The notes beneath the pieces were generated by a model, which saw only the letters and a program-made list of their open reading frames with translations, had not been told where the DNA came from and did no database searches. Shown here piece after piece: positions 18,069-27,231 of a stretch of DNA of 64,000 nucleotides (the stretch's first letter is position 1; each line of letters opens with the position of its first letter). Source of the stretch: Chloroflexota bacterium (GTDB lineage: Bacteria; Chloroflexota; Dehalococcoidia; Tepidiformales; Tepidiformaceae); NCBI GenBank assembly GCA_026710655.1, contig JAPOQN010000028.1:1-64000 (forward strand), written 5' to 3'. A program made the translations under genes and the position numbers.

Positions 18069-19457
18069 ATGAGTGACATCCGTATCGAGTCAGACACGAT
18101 GGGAACCGTGGAGGTCCCCGCCGACCGCTACTGGGGCGCCCAGACCCAGCGCTCCCTGCAGAACTTCAAGATTGGCGGCGAGCGCATGCCCCGCCCCATC
18201 CTCCGCGCCCTCGGCATCGTCAAGCACGCATCCGCGAGCGCCAACGAGAAGCTGGGCAAGCTCGATGCCCAACTCGCCGGCGCCATCCGCTCCGCCGGCC
18301 AGCAGGTCATCGACGGCGATCTCGACGATCACTTCCCCCTCGTCGTCTGGCAAACGGGCTCGGGCACCCAGTCCAACATGAACGCCAACGAGGTCATCTC
18401 CAACCGCGCCATTGAGCTCCTCGGCGGCGAGATCGGTTCCAAGTCCCCCGTTCACCCCAACGACCACGTCAACATGTCCCAGTCCTCCAACGATGTCTTC
18501 CCCGGCGCCATGGCCGTCGCCACCGCCGAGCAGACCGTGCACCACCTCATCCCCGGCCTCCGCCACCTCCACGATGCCCTCCAGGCGAAGGCCGATGCCT
18601 GGTCCGAGGTCGTCAAGATTGGCCGCACCCACTTCATGGACGCCGTCCCCCTCACCCTGGGCCAGGAGTTCAGCGGCTACGTCCAGCAGGTCGCCTACGG
18701 CATCGCCCGCGCCGAGCAGACCCTCCCCCGTCTCTACGAGCTGGCCCTCGGCGGCACCGCTGTCGGCACCGGCATCAACTCGCACCCCGAGTACGCCGAG
18801 CGCGTCGCGGACGAGATCGCCACGCTAACCGGCCTCCCCTTCGTCACCGCGCCGAACAAGTTCGAGGCCCTCGCCGCCCACGACGCCCAGGTCGAGCTGG
18901 CCGGCGTCCTCAACACCATCGCCGTCTCCCTCATGAAGATCGGGAACGACGTGCGCATGCTCGGCTCCGGCCCCCGCGCCGGCCTCGGCGAGCTCATGCT
19001 CCCCGCCAACGAGCCCGGCTCCTCGATCATGCCCGGCAAGGTCAACCCCACGCAGTCGGAAGCCCTGACGATGGTCTGCGCCCAGGTCATGGGCAATGCC
19101 GTCTCGGTCTCCGTTGCCGGCGCCACCGGCCACTTCGAGCTCAACGTCTTCAAGCCCGTCATCGCCTTCAACAACCTCCAGAGCATCAAGCTGCTCGGCG
19201 ACGCCGCCGTCTCCTTCACCGACAACTGCATCGCCGGCGCCGAGCCCAACCTGGAGCGCGTCGACGAACTGATGCGGTCCTCCCTCATGCTCGTGACCGC
19301 CCTCAACCCCCACATCGGCTACGACAACGCAGCCGCCATCGCCAAGAAGGCCCACGCCGACAACAGCACCCTGCTCGAAGCCGGCCTCGCCCTCGGCCTC
19401 CTCACCGAGGAGCAGTTCGCCGAGTGGGTCCGCCCCGAGGAGATGACCCGCCCCTGA
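18069..19457 (+). CDS. fumC: Fumarate hydratase class II
   Basis: A 462-residue TCA-cycle enzyme converting fumarate and malate. The family blocks are intact: [21 protein letters not shown] at the N-terminus, [44 protein letters not shown], and the signature [11 protein letters not shown] near 317. The length matches class II fumarases. It starts at ATG 18069. A GC-rich hairpin spans its stop codon, and the next gene starts 18 bp later. Confidence 0.95.
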   Translation: MSDIRIESDTMGTVEVPADRYWGAQTQRSLQNFKIGGERMPRPILRALGIVKHASASANEKLGKLDAQLAGAIRSAGQQVIDGDLDDHFPLVVWQTGSGTQSNMNANEVISNRAIELLGGEIGSKSPVHPNDHVNMSQSSNDVFPGAMAVATAEQTVHHLIPGLRHLHDALQAKADAWSEVVKIGRTHFMDAVPLTLGQEFSGYVQQVAYGIARAEQTLPRLYELALGGTAVGTGINSHPEYAERVADEIATLTGLPFVTAPNKFEALAAHDAQVELAGVLNTIAVSLMKIGNDVRMLGSGPRAGLGELMLPANEPGSSIMPGKVNPTQSEALTMVCAQVMGNAVSVSVAGATGHFELNVFKPVIAFNNLQSIKLLGDAAVSFTDNCIAGAEPNLERVDELMRSSLMLVTALNPHIGYDNAAAIAKKAHADNSTLLEAGLALGLLTEEQFAEWVRPEEMTRP

Positions 19458-19463
19458 GGCGGG
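19447..19463 (+). terminator. Hairpin over the fumC stop codon
   Basis: CCCGCC / GGCGGG arms with a 5-nt loop contain the fumC TGA. A weak candidate terminator or attenuator; there is no T tract. Confidence 0.3.
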
Positions 19464-19474
19464 CCTTCGCAGAC

Positions 19475-20188
19475 GTGACGTCTCTCCCCCGAGCGCTGCT
19501 GCTGGACCTCGACGACACGATCCTCGACGCCCACCGCAACCCCGACGAGGCCTGGGTCCGCGTCTGCCGGGAGTTTGCCGGACGGGTCGGCGCCCCCTCG
19601 CCCGAAGCCCTTCATGCCGCTGTCCTCGAGTCGCGCGACTGGATATGGGGCGATCCCGAGCGCTCGCGTCGAGCCCGCCTCAACATGACGGGGACACGTC
19701 GAGAAATCGTGCGGCGGGCCCTTCGCCGCCTGGAGGTCTCCTATTCGCCGGCCGCGGAGGCAATGGCCGACCGTTTCACGGCCCTCCGCCATGAGGCGAT
19801 ACGGCTCTTCCCGGACGCCACGGATACGCTTCGGCGTCTGAAGGACGCAGGCGTCCGCCTGGGGCTGCTCACCAACGGGAACGCTGCCTCCCAGCGCGGC
19901 AAGGTCGCCCGCTTCGGCCTCGAACCCTTCTTCGATCACATCCAGATCGAGGAGGAGTTCGGGGTTGGAAAGCCGGATGTCCGCGCGTTCCGCAACGCCC
20001 TCGCCGCGCTCGACGCCGAGCCCGCCGAAGCTTGGATGGTGGGCGACAATCTCGAAGCCGACATCCTCGGCGCGCAGCAGGTCGGCATTCACGCCGTCTG
20101 GATGGATGCCGGCGAAGCGGGCCTCCCCGAGGGCTCAACCATCCGCCCCGACAGGATTGTCCACTCCCTGTCCGAGCTGTTGAGCTGA
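19475..20188 (+). CDS. HAD-family hydrolase (subfamily IA)
   Basis: A 237-residue haloacid-dehalogenase-type phosphatase. Motif I is LLLDLDDTILD with the nucleophile Asp, motif II is LLTNGNA, the motif III lysine lies in the RGKVARFGLEPFFDH region, and motif IV is VGDNLEADILGA. A helical cap sits between motifs I and II. Likely substrates are small phosphorylated metabolites. GTG 19475 is the first start that places motif I close to the N-terminus. It is on the same strand as fumC, 17 bp downstream. Confidence 0.85.
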   Translation: MTSLPRALLLDLDDTILDAHRNPDEAWVRVCREFAGRVGAPSPEALHAAVLESRDWIWGDPERSRRARLNMTGTRREIVRRALRRLEVSYSPAAEAMADRFTALRHEAIRLFPDATDTLRRLKDAGVRLGLLTNGNAASQRGKVARFGLEPFFDHIQIEEEFGVGKPDVRAFRNALAALDAEPAEAWMVGDNLEADILGAQQVGIHAVWMDAGEAGLPEGSTIRPDRIVHSLSELLS

Positions 20189-20333
20189 CGCTTTGGGGTC
20201 TCAGCCGCCGGCTGCGCCCTCTGCGGCCGGGATGGGGTGCTCGGCGAGCCAGACGACAACGGTGGCGACGTTCGCCGTGGACCGCTTTGGGCAGAGGCAT
20301 CGCTTGAGCGATCATAGGTGCGCGGGAGCGCCA

Positions 20334-21122
20334 TTGAGAACGATCGAGTTCGGCTACATCCACGCCTTCCGGGGCGCCTTCCTCAAGGGTCTCCGCGAAG
20401 GCCGCGACCTCGACACGTTCCTCATGGGGCTCGCCACGGGCGTCCCCACCGCCGCCGTTGTCGCCTGGGTCGCCAACTCCCGCGGCGATGAGGCCATCTT
20501 CACCTATCTCTGCGTGGGCGTGGTCCTGTTCGGCGTCTGGAACGGCGCTGCCTTCCGCACCGGCTTCTCCCTCCAGACCGAATTCTTCGTGGGCACCCTC
20601 GGACCCAGCCTCCTCACCCGCACCCCCCTCTTCGTCATCCTCGCCGGGCGCGTGGCCTCGGACCTCGTCCTTGGGCTGGTCGCCGCCGTTGGTGGCGTCC
20701 TCACGATCGTCGCCATCGCCGACGTGCCCCTGCGCGTCGAGAGCGTGCCCCTGTTCGCTCTCTCGGCCGTCTTCGGCTACGTGACCCTGCTCTGCCTCGG
20801 CCTCGTCCTCTCGCCGCTGATGGTCCTCTCGCGGGAGCGCAGCGGCTTCACCAACGCCGTCCGCCCCTTCGCCGCCGTCATCAGCGGCTTCACCTTCGCC
20901 GCCCCGGTGCTCCCCCTCGGTCTCGAGGTGTTCACCTGGTTCTGGCCGACTGCCTGGGCGATGCGCGCCGTCGACGGCTCCATCCGCGGAGCTGGCTCCG
21001 CGGAGATCGTTGGTCAGCTGGCCCTCGGCCTGCTCCTCATGGTCTTCTTTTTCGGGGTCGCCCAGGCTCTCCTCCGGCTCGTCGAACGCAAAGTCCGCCT
21101 CTCGGGCGATCTGGCGCTGTAG
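20334..21122 (+). CDS. ABC-2 type exporter permease subunit
   Basis: A 262-residue integral membrane protein with about six hydrophobic helices and the ABC-2 topology, ending in a helix (LLLMVFFFGVAQALL) and a short charged tail. TTG 20334 is chosen because GGGAG lies 6 nt upstream and the length then matches the sister permease; the frame remains open upstream without family features. It is the first gene of a three-gene exporter operon (permease, permease, ATPase). The cargo is unknown; such exporters often move lipids, drugs or polysaccharide. Confidence 0.78.
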   Translation: MRTIEFGYIHAFRGAFLKGLREGRDLDTFLMGLATGVPTAAVVAWVANSRGDEAIFTYLCVGVVLFGVWNGAAFRTGFSLQTEFFVGTLGPSLLTRTPLFVILAGRVASDLVLGLVAAVGGVLTIVAIADVPLRVESVPLFALSAVFGYVTLLCLGLVLSPLMVLSRERSGFTNAVRPFAAVISGFTFAAPVLPLGLEVFTWFWPTAWAMRAVDGSIRGAGSAEIVGQLALGLLLMVFFFGVAQALLRLVERKVRLSGDLAL

Positions 21123-21124
21123 CG

Positions 21125-21916
21125 ATGTTGAACGCCGTTCGCAGCTTCGCTCTCCAGTCGTACCTCTCCTACCGGGGACTGTTCCTCTGGCTCACCCCCG
21201 TGAGCTATACCTCCAACATCCTCCTCCGCCCCGTCCTCGCCGTGATGATGTTCGGCTTCCTCGCCCAGTACGCCCTCGACGAGGAGACCGCCCGCGCCTA
21301 CGCCGTCGGCCTGGCCGGCTATTCGGTGGGACGCATCATCGCGGGCGGTGTGATGCAGTCCCTCTACCGCGACGCCGCCTTCGGGACCCTCGCCGCCGTC
21401 TACGCCTCGCCCGTGAACCGCGCCACGCTCTACTTCAGCCGCTGCATCCTGCACGTCCCCAACGCCGCCCTCGTCGCCTTGAGCGTGCTCGGTTCGGCGG
21501 CTCTCTTCCTCGGGCTCGGGTTCGAGCAGGTCGACTGGGGCGGACTCATCGCCGCCTTCGCCGTCATGACGTTCTCGACGATGCTCTTCTCCCTCTTCGT
21601 CGCAACCCTCATCCTGCTCTCGGGCACAGGCTGGGCGAACTGGATCATCATCCTCGATGGCCTCCTCCTCAGCCTCACCGGCGTCATCATCCCCACCGCC
21701 GAGCTCCCCGCCGTCCTCTTCGAGCTCGGCCAGATCCTGCCCGTTACCCACGGGCTCGATGGCCTCCGTGTGGCCTTCGCCGGTGGCTCCGGCTACTGGC
21801 CCGACCTCGCCCGCGAAGCGGCCCTCGGGATCGGCTACGGCGTTGTCGGCCTGCTGCTCTTCCGGATCGCCGAGGTCCAGGCCAAGCGGCGCGGCGTGCT
21901 CGCGAGGGTGGGGTAG
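21125..21916 (+). CDS. ABC-2 type exporter permease subunit
   Basis: A 263-residue membrane protein with about six helices, two nucleotides after the first permease. It contains the ABC-2 pattern of alternating helices and a short central loop (FGTLAAVYASPVNRATLYFSR) that probably contacts the ATPase. The segment QILPVTHGLDGLR near the end is typical of ABC-2 permeases. It probably forms a heterodimer with the preceding subunit. Confidence 0.82.
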   Translation: MLNAVRSFALQSYLSYRGLFLWLTPVSYTSNILLRPVLAVMMFGFLAQYALDEETARAYAVGLAGYSVGRIIAGGVMQSLYRDAAFGTLAAVYASPVNRATLYFSRCILHVPNAALVALSVLGSAALFLGLGFEQVDWGGLIAAFAVMTFSTMLFSLFVATLILLSGTGWANWIIILDGLLLSLTGVIIPTAELPAVLFELGQILPVTHGLDGLRVAFAGGSGYWPDLAREAALGIGYGVVGLLLFRIAEVQAKRRGVLARVG

Positions 21917-21924
21917 GAGGCCAT

Positions 21925-22905
21925 ATGGACAGCGGTTTCGCCATCGAGTGTGAGGACCTGCGGCGCGTGTTCCGCTCCCGCCGGCTCACCGGCCAGCGCG
22001 AGGAGGTTGTCGCCCTCGACTCGCTCAGCCTGCAGGTGCACCCCGGCGAGGTCTACGGCGTTCTGGGCCCGAACGGCGCCGGTAAGACGACCGCCATCCG
22101 CATCTTCTCGACCCTCCTTATCCCCACCGCCGGCGCCGCCCGCGTCATGGGCCACGACGTCGTCGGAGCGGCGGGGGACGTGCGCCGCCGCATCGGCCTC
22201 ATCCTGGGCGGCGAGCGCGGCCTCTATGAGCGCCTCACCGGCCGCCAGAACATCGAGTACTTCGCCTCCCTCTACCTGATGAACCCGAGGCAAGGAGCTG
22301 AGCGGGCCGATGCCGTGCTGGAGGAGGTGGGGCTCACCCACGCCCGCGACCGCAAGGTTGAGCAGTATTCGCGTGGCATGCGCCAGCGCCTCCACGTCGC
22401 TCGCGGCCTCCTCCCCGACCCGGACGTCATCTTCATGGACGAACCCACCATCGGCCTCGACCCCGAGGCCGCCCAGGACTTCCGCCGCCTCGTCCCCGAG
22501 CTGCGCGATCGCGGCAAGACCATCCTGCTCACCACCCACTACATGCTCGAAGCCGACCTCCTTTGCGAGCGCATCGCCGTCATCGACCACGGCCGGCTCG
22601 TCGCCCTCGACACGCCCGAGGGTCTGAAGCAGCGCTTCGGCCAGGGGCAGGTCACCGAGGCCACCCTCCGCCACGCCGACCCCGACCTCGCCGAGCGCCT
22701 GCGCGCCCTGCGCGGGGTGAACGCGGTTGAGTCAGAGATGGAGGGCGCCGCCCAGCGCCTCCGCCTCTACTCCGATGTCGGTCGCGACGTCGCCTCCGCC
22801 CTCCGCAACATGGCGGGCGCGGATACGATCCAGGGTGTCGTTACCCGCGAACCCACGCTGGAAGAGGCCTACCTGAGCCTGATTCGGGAGACCGCCGGAA
22901 ACTGA
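21925..22905 (+). CDS. ABC exporter ATP-binding protein
   Basis: A 326-residue ATPase that powers the two ABC-2 permeases upstream. Walker A is GPNGAGKTT (48-56), the signature is YSRGMRQR (about 148-155), Walker B is VIFMDEPTIGLD (about 168-179), and the switch His is in LTTHYMLEAD. The C-terminal ~90 residues form the usual DrrA/NatA-type tail. A strong AGGAGG sits four nucleotides before ATG 21925. The signature is SRGM rather than LSGGQ, as is common in the DrrA/CcmA group. Confidence 0.93.
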   Translation: MDSGFAIECEDLRRVFRSRRLTGQREEVVALDSLSLQVHPGEVYGVLGPNGAGKTTAIRIFSTLLIPTAGAARVMGHDVVGAAGDVRRRIGLILGGERGLYERLTGRQNIEYFASLYLMNPRQGAERADAVLEEVGLTHARDRKVEQYSRGMRQRLHVARGLLPDPDVIFMDEPTIGLDPEAAQDFRRLVPELRDRGKTILLTTHYMLEADLLCERIAVIDHGRLVALDTPEGLKQRFGQGQVTEATLRHADPDLAERLRALRGVNAVESEMEGAAQRLRLYSDVGRDVASALRNMAGADTIQGVVTREPTLEEAYLSLIRETAGN

Positions 22906-22977
22906 GCCTTCGGGCAGGGCGCCCCCGCTGGACTGGCGCACCCGCCCGTGGGTCAATGGATCGCTCGGAGGTCCCGC

Positions 22978-23721
22978 ATGGACGACACGAACGCCTCCAC
23001 CTACGGCGACCGCATCGCCGAGGTCTACGACGAGATTCACGAGCATCTGGGCGCGCCCGAGGTCGTCGACCCCATGGTCGACGTGCTTGCCGGCCTCGCC
23101 GGCGACGGCCTTGCCCTCGAGCTCGGCATCGGCACCGGCCGCATCGCCCTGCCGCTCGCCGAGCGCGGCGTCGAGGTCCACGGCCTCGATGCCTCCGAGG
23201 CCATGGTCGCGAAGCTCCGTGAGAAGCCCGGCGGCGACGCCATCCCCGTCACCATGAGCGACTTCGAGGCGTTCGAGGTCGAGGGGCGCTACTCCCTCAT
23301 CTACATCGTCTTTAACACCTTCTTCGGTCTCCCTTCGCAGGAGGCCCAGATCAACTGCTTCCGCAACGTCCTCCGCCACCTCGACGACGACGGCGTGTTC
23401 CTCGTGGAGGTCTTCGTGCCCGACATGACCCGCTTCGACCGCGGCCAGCGAATCTCCGCCGGCATCGTCGAGAACGACCGCCTCTCCATCAACCTCGACA
23501 GCCACGACATCGCCACCCAGACCGTAGTCTCGTCGCACCTCTACATAACGCCGGAAGGCGTCCGCATGTACCCCGTCAACATCCGCTACGCCTGGCCCTC
23601 CGAGCTCGACCTCATGGCCCAGCTCGCCGGCATGAAGCTCCGGGACCGCTGGGCCGATTGGCGTCGCAACCCCTTCACCTCCGCCAGCACCGGCCACGTC
23701 TCCGTCTACGAGCGCGCCTGA
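22978..23721 (+). CDS. Class I SAM-dependent methyltransferase
   Basis: A 247-residue enzyme with a Rossmann SAM site (ALELGIGTGRIALPLAERG, about 44-62), the acidic motif II (VHGLDASEAMV), and motif IV-like IYIVFNTFFGL. The acceptor is unknown. ATG 22978 is preceded by GGAGG; the frame is open 30 nt further upstream but that start lacks a ribosome site. It lies 72 bp after the exporter ATPase and may share its transcript. Confidence 0.85.
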   Translation: MDDTNASTYGDRIAEVYDEIHEHLGAPEVVDPMVDVLAGLAGDGLALELGIGTGRIALPLAERGVEVHGLDASEAMVAKLREKPGGDAIPVTMSDFEAFEVEGRYSLIYIVFNTFFGLPSQEAQINCFRNVLRHLDDDGVFLVEVFVPDMTRFDRGQRISAGIVENDRLSINLDSHDIATQTVVSSHLYITPEGVRMYPVNIRYAWPSELDLMAQLAGMKLRDRWADWRRNPFTSASTGHVSVYERA

Positions 23722-23742
23722 GGCGCCGCCCCCGCAGGAGTA

Positions 23743-24612
23743 GTGCCAACCGCGATGGCCGCCACCGAGCGACAGGTAACGGCGAACGGACTCTCCCTCT
23801 GGACCGCCACCCAGGGCGCCGGACCCCCGGTCGTGCTCTGTCACGGCGGTCCGGGACTGTACGACTACCTTGAGCCCGTGGCGGACATGATCGACGGCCT
23901 TGCCACCGTGCACCGCTACGACCAGCGCGGTTGCGGCCGTTCCGAAGACCGGCCCCCAAACGACGTCGTCACCTTCGTCGAGGACCTCGATGCCCTCCGT
24001 GAGCATTGGGGCTACGAAGCGTGGACTGTCATCGGCCACTCCTGGGGCGCGACCCTCGCCCTCCTGTACGCCATCCAGTATCCGAACCGCACTCAGCGGC
24101 TGGTCTACATGTCCGGTACGGGCATCGACCCGGCCTGGCACCAGGAATACCGCCGCAACCGGGAGGCGAAGTTGCCGCCCCCCGAACGTGACCGCCTCCG
24201 CCACCTCGAACAACAGCGAAGCACGGCGACCGGTGCGGATCTCGACGCCATCAACGCCGAGCGCGCGATCCTCCTCGAAGCAACCGAGTACAACGACCCG
24301 ACCGTCCTCGCCGAGCTCCCCCGCTACGACCGCTTCCCCGTCAACTACCCCTTGAACGCTGCCCTCAACGCCGAGCTGAGCCGCATGGAGGAAGCCGGCG
24401 AGCTTCCCGACCAGGTCGCCCGCATCGCGGTCCCCACGCTGGTGCTCGACGGCGAGGCCGATCCGCGGCCACGGTGGCCCCGCGCCCGGATCGCGGACCT
24501 GATCCCGGATAGCCGCCACGTCACCATCGCCCGCGCCGGCCACGACCTCTGGGTCGAGCAGCCCGACGCCACTGCCGGCGCCCTGAGCGACTTCCTGCGC
24601 GATACGGGCTAG
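23743..24612 (+). CDS. Alpha/beta hydrolase (proline iminopeptidase-like)
   Basis: A 289-residue hydrolase. The oxyanion motif HGGPG, the strand VHRYDQRGCGRSE typical of S33 peptidases, and the nucleophile elbow GHSWGA are all visible. The acid and His of the triad are in LVLDGEADPRPRWP and ARAGHDLWVEQ. S33 enzymes release N-terminal proline, but relatives hydrolyse other amides and esters. GTG 23743 and ATG 23755 are both possible starts. It ends 28 bp from the convergent toxin gene. Confidence 0.85.
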   Translation: MPTAMAATERQVTANGLSLWTATQGAGPPVVLCHGGPGLYDYLEPVADMIDGLATVHRYDQRGCGRSEDRPPNDVVTFVEDLDALREHWGYEAWTVIGHSWGATLALLYAIQYPNRTQRLVYMSGTGIDPAWHQEYRRNREAKLPPPERDRLRHLEQQRSTATGADLDAINAERAILLEATEYNDPTVLAELPRYDRFPVNYPLNAALNAELSRMEEAGELPDQVARIAVPTLVLDGEADPRPRWPRARIADLIPDSRHVTIARAGHDLWVEQPDATAGALSDFLRDTG

Positions 24613-24640
24613 GTGCTGGGTCCGGGTTGTGTCCGGTCCC

Positions 24641-25048
24641 TTACACGTCCTCGCCAGGTGGCGTAAGGAACGTGCAGGCCGGTCCGGGTGAGCGGCTCAG
24701 CTTGAGGTCCAGCGTGACCAGTGGGCAATCGAGCGCCTCCGCGAGCGCAACGTACCAGGCGTCGTAGCTGCTCAGGTTGTTGCGCAACTCCCAGACTCGC
24801 TCGGCAAAGGGGTTGAAGGAGTAGAGCGCCATGGAGACCTCTCCAAGCCTCACGTGGGCATTGGCAGCTTCCGCCGTCGTGAGCGCTCCGCGCTGTTCAA
24901 GCCGCCGTAGAACGTTGCTTGCCTCCGCCGGCACGATCTCCGGTCCAGCCAGCAATTCGCTGGCCAGCACCCTCTCGCTCCAGAGGCCGTCCGCATCTCG
25001 GCCGACCAGTGTCGCGACAAGCGCGGATGCATCGACAACGACGGTCAC
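24641..25048 (-). CDS. vapC: PIN-domain toxin (VapC family)
   Basis: A 135-residue predicted ribonuclease toxin. The acidic PIN residues are present: Asp6 (VVVDASALV), Glu42 (PAEASNVLRRLE), Asp96 (SSYDAWYVALAEAL) and Asp114 (VTLDLKL). Its ATG overlaps the antitoxin stop as ATGA, the usual antitoxin-toxin arrangement. Codon use is less GC-biased than in neighbours, which fits horizontal acquisition. The toxin is probably active unless bound by the antitoxin; targets in this family are usually tRNA or rRNA. Confidence 0.85.
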   Translation of the reverse strand: MTVVVDASALVATLVGRDADGLWSERVLASELLAGPEIVPAEASNVLRRLEQRGALTTAEAANAHVRLGEVSMALYSFNPFAERVWELRNNLSSYDAWYVALAEALDCPLVTLDLKLSRSPGPACTFLTPPGEDV

Positions 25049-25281
25049 TTTCGATCCGCGTGTAGAGCCTCAAGGATATCCGCCGCAGTCACGGAGTTGG
25101 TCATGGTCGCTTTCTGTGCTCGGACCTCTTCCAGCCACTCGTCGATGGACGGCTGCGAGGCGAGCCGCTCCAGTTCCTCGCAAAGGTACTCCTGCATCGA
25201 CTGCCGGTTGCGAGCCGCACGCAGCGCCAGCGCATCGCGGACGTCCTCGGGCACGTTCCTGATGGTGATCTTTACTGTCAT
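25045..25281 (-). CDS. Ribbon-helix-helix antitoxin (FitA/VapB type)
   Basis: A 78-residue protein. The first 40 residues form an RHH DNA-binding domain (ITIRNVPEDVRDALALRAARN), as in FitA-type antitoxins. The C-terminal half (PSIDEWLEEVRAQ) is the likely toxin-binding tail. It is the first gene of the pair and its start codon overlaps a set of four TGCCAGCA half-sites that probably form its own operator. ATG 25281 is the only start that gives a normal RHH N-terminus. Confidence 0.85.
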   Translation of the reverse strand: MTVKITIRNVPEDVRDALALRAARNRQSMQEYLCEELERLASQPSIDEWLEEVRAQKATMTNSVTAADILEALHADRK

Positions 25282-25320
25282 GCCAGCATTGTGCCAGCAG
25301 TGCCAGCATTTTGCCAGCGC
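25281..25320 (-). promoter_or_regulatory. Tandem-repeat operator candidate of the toxin-antitoxin operon
   Basis: Two tandem 20-bp units (25281-25300 and 25301-25320), 17 of 20 positions identical. Each contains two TGCCAGCR half-sites, starting at 25281, 25292, 25301 and 25312 (spacing 11, 9, 11). The array touches the antitoxin start codon, where an RHH autorepressor would bind. Confidence 0.65.
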
Positions 25321-25325
25321 TCCGG

Positions 25326-25814
25326 CTACTCCCCCACGTCCTCCCAGGGAGCCCTGGCCAGCTTCGGATGACGCGCGGCAATCTCCCCGCCCAGGGCATC
25401 CAGCTCCCCTTCCGACAACTCCGCCTGCGCCAACTCGAACAGATCGCGTTCCTCCCAGCGGATGTGGTCGTGTAGCGTGACGCCGAACTCGCGCAGCGCC
25501 TCCCGCCGACCGGCGGGGCTGGGGGCGTCCCGCATGCGCGCAACCAGCCCGTACATCGACAGGTGCTCCCGGTGCAGCCGCTGGATCTGCGGGTCCTCGA
25601 CCGGACGGTGGCGGATGAGCCGCGCCAGCAGGCACTCGCTCTCGGTGTGAAAGTGCGGCAGCAACCCCCGCGACCAGAACCGCAAGAGCTGCGAGTACAG
25701 CCGCTCGACTTCCGCCTCGCTGGCGCCCGGAAGCTCGCGCTCGATCCGCAGGGCGAACACCAGCCCGTGGTGGTGCTCTTCCGAGAGCGGGGCCAGTCTC
25801 GGATCTCGTCGCAT
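25326..25814 (-). CDS. Hemerythrin-like (HHE) domain protein
   Basis: A 162-residue helical protein with hemerythrin-type iron ligands spread over four helices: EEHHHGLVFAL, HFHTESE, HREHLSMY and HDHIRWEERDLFEL. Such proteins bind a di-iron centre and sense or store oxygen or nitric oxide. It starts at ATG 25814 and is read toward the toxin-antitoxin operator. It is divergent from the MFS gene. Confidence 0.85.
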   Translation of the reverse strand: MRRDPRLAPLSEEHHHGLVFALRIERELPGASEAEVERLYSQLLRFWSRGLLPHFHTESECLLARLIRHRPVEDPQIQRLHREHLSMYGLVARMRDAPSPAGRREALREFGVTLHDHIRWEERDLFELAQAELSEGELDALGGEIAARHPKLARAPWEDVGE

Positions 25815-25990
25815 GCTTCCAGCATAGAGCGCCCTGCATCCCCAACGAGCCGCGCTGCTACCATCGGGCGAGCACGCCGCGACCGCGCCGTCGCCCGTGG
25901 GAGGCCCCCGTTCTAAACCGCCTGCCGGGATCCCAGTACGTCGCCGATCCCAGCCGACTCTTCTACGGCTGGTGGATCGTCGGCGCCGGC

Positions 25991-27202
25991 GTGGTCATCA
26001 ATGCCCTCATTGGCGCCTTCGTGATGCAGGCCTACGGCGCCTACGTCGCCGTCTTCAAGACGGAGTTCGGTTGGAGCAGCACGATGCTCTCGCTGGGCTA
26101 CTCCACCATCCAGGGCACGAACGGCGCCGTCGGCCCCGGCCAGGGCTGGCTCACCGATCGCTTCGGCCCGCGTGCCGTCATCCGCGTCGGCCTCGTCCTC
26201 CTGGCCGGCGGGCTCATGATCTTCAGCCAGATCACGGCCCTGGCCCACCTTTTCCCCGCGCTCTTCGTCGTCGCCGTTGGCATGAGCCTGGGCGGGTTCC
26301 TCTCCGTGATGGTCGCGATCGTCAACTGGTTCGAGCGCTACCGCGCGACGGCTATCAGCTTCATTACCGGCGGATTCGCCGTCGGCGGCGTGATCGTCTA
26401 CCTCGTCGTCCTCGCCATCGAAGCGTTCGGCTGGCGCACCACGGCCTTCAGTTCGGCCCTCATCATCCTCGCCCTCGGCTTCCCCGCCGCCCAGCTCATC
26501 CGCACCCGCCCGGAGGACTACGGCGCCCGCGTCGATGGCGACCCGGCCCCCGAGCCCCCCGCCGCCTCGGCCACCGGCGCCGTCGCTGAGATCGCCCAGG
26601 ACACCGGTTTCACCGTCCGCGAGGCGCTGCGCACGCGCCAGTTCTGGTTCATCTCCCTCGGGCACGGGTCCGCGCTGCTCGTTGTCTCCGCCGTCATGGT
26701 GCACCTCTTCACCCACCTCACTGAGAGCCTCGACTACTCCCTCACCCAGGCGGGCGCTATCAACATCGTCATTCCCATCGCCCAAGTGGTGGGCACGATC
26801 GCCGGGGGGATACTGGGTGACCGCGTGAACAAGCGCGCCCTCGGAGCCGGTGCGATGCTGACGGCCGGCTGCGCCCTCCTCGTCCTCGTCTTCGCGAACT
26901 CGCTCGGGATGATCTTCGTCTTCGCCCTCGCCCATGGCGCCGCCTGGGGCGTCCGCGGACCCGTCCTCCTCGCCCTTCGCGCCGACTACTTCGGCCGCCG
27001 CGACTTCGGCAAGATCATGGGCCTCTCCCAGCTCGTGATGACCTCCGGAATGATGAGCGGCCCCATCTTCGCCGGGTTGATGCGTGACATCACCGGCGGC
27101 TTCGAGACCGGTTTCGTCGTGCTCAGCATCCTCTCCCTCCTGGGCGCCCTCCTGATCGTGTTCGCATCGAAGCCCACCCGACCCCTCGCCGCCGTCCACT
27201 GA
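25991..27202 (+). CDS. MFS transporter
   Basis: A transporter of at least 403 residues with about twelve helices, of the oxalate/monocarboxylate type (AYGAYVAVFKTEFGWSSTMLS; GWLTDRFGPRAV in the loop between helices 2 and 3). The GTG at 25991 falls inside the first helix: in-frame upstream codons encode SRLFYGWWIVGAGVV, the normal start of this family. No ATG, GTG or TTG occurs in that extension; a GGGAGG (25899-25904) is followed five nucleotides later by an in-frame GTT, or further on by CTG 25922. The true start is therefore probably 25910-25922. The substrate is likely a carboxylate, by family resemblance. Confidence 0.85.
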   Translation: MVINALIGAFVMQAYGAYVAVFKTEFGWSSTMLSLGYSTIQGTNGAVGPGQGWLTDRFGPRAVIRVGLVLLAGGLMIFSQITALAHLFPALFVVAVGMSLGGFLSVMVAIVNWFERYRATAISFITGGFAVGGVIVYLVVLAIEAFGWRTTAFSSALIILALGFPAAQLIRTRPEDYGARVDGDPAPEPPAASATGAVAEIAQDTGFTVREALRTRQFWFISLGHGSALLVVSAVMVHLFTHLTESLDYSLTQAGAINIVIPIAQVVGTIAGGILGDRVNKRALGAGAMLTAGCALLVLVFANSLGMIFVFALAHGAAWGVRGPVLLALRADYFGRRDFGKIMGLSQLVMTSGMMSGPIFAGLMRDITGGFETGFVVLSILSLLGALLIVFASKPTRPLAAVH

Positions 27203-27206
27203 GCCG

Positions 27207-27212
27207 TACAAT
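27207..27212 (+). promoter_or_regulatory. -10-like hexamer before the double VOC gene
   Basis: TACAAT preceded by CG, 19 nt before ATG 27232, with TGGAGG between them. Confidence 0.5.
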
Positions 27213-27231
27213 CGCGCCCCCTGGAGGCCCC

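Noticed and set aside
25281-25320. Short repeat array as a CRISPR candidate
   Set aside because: Repeats are only 8-20 bp, without unique spacers, and sit at a toxin-antitoxin start, so an operator is more likely.
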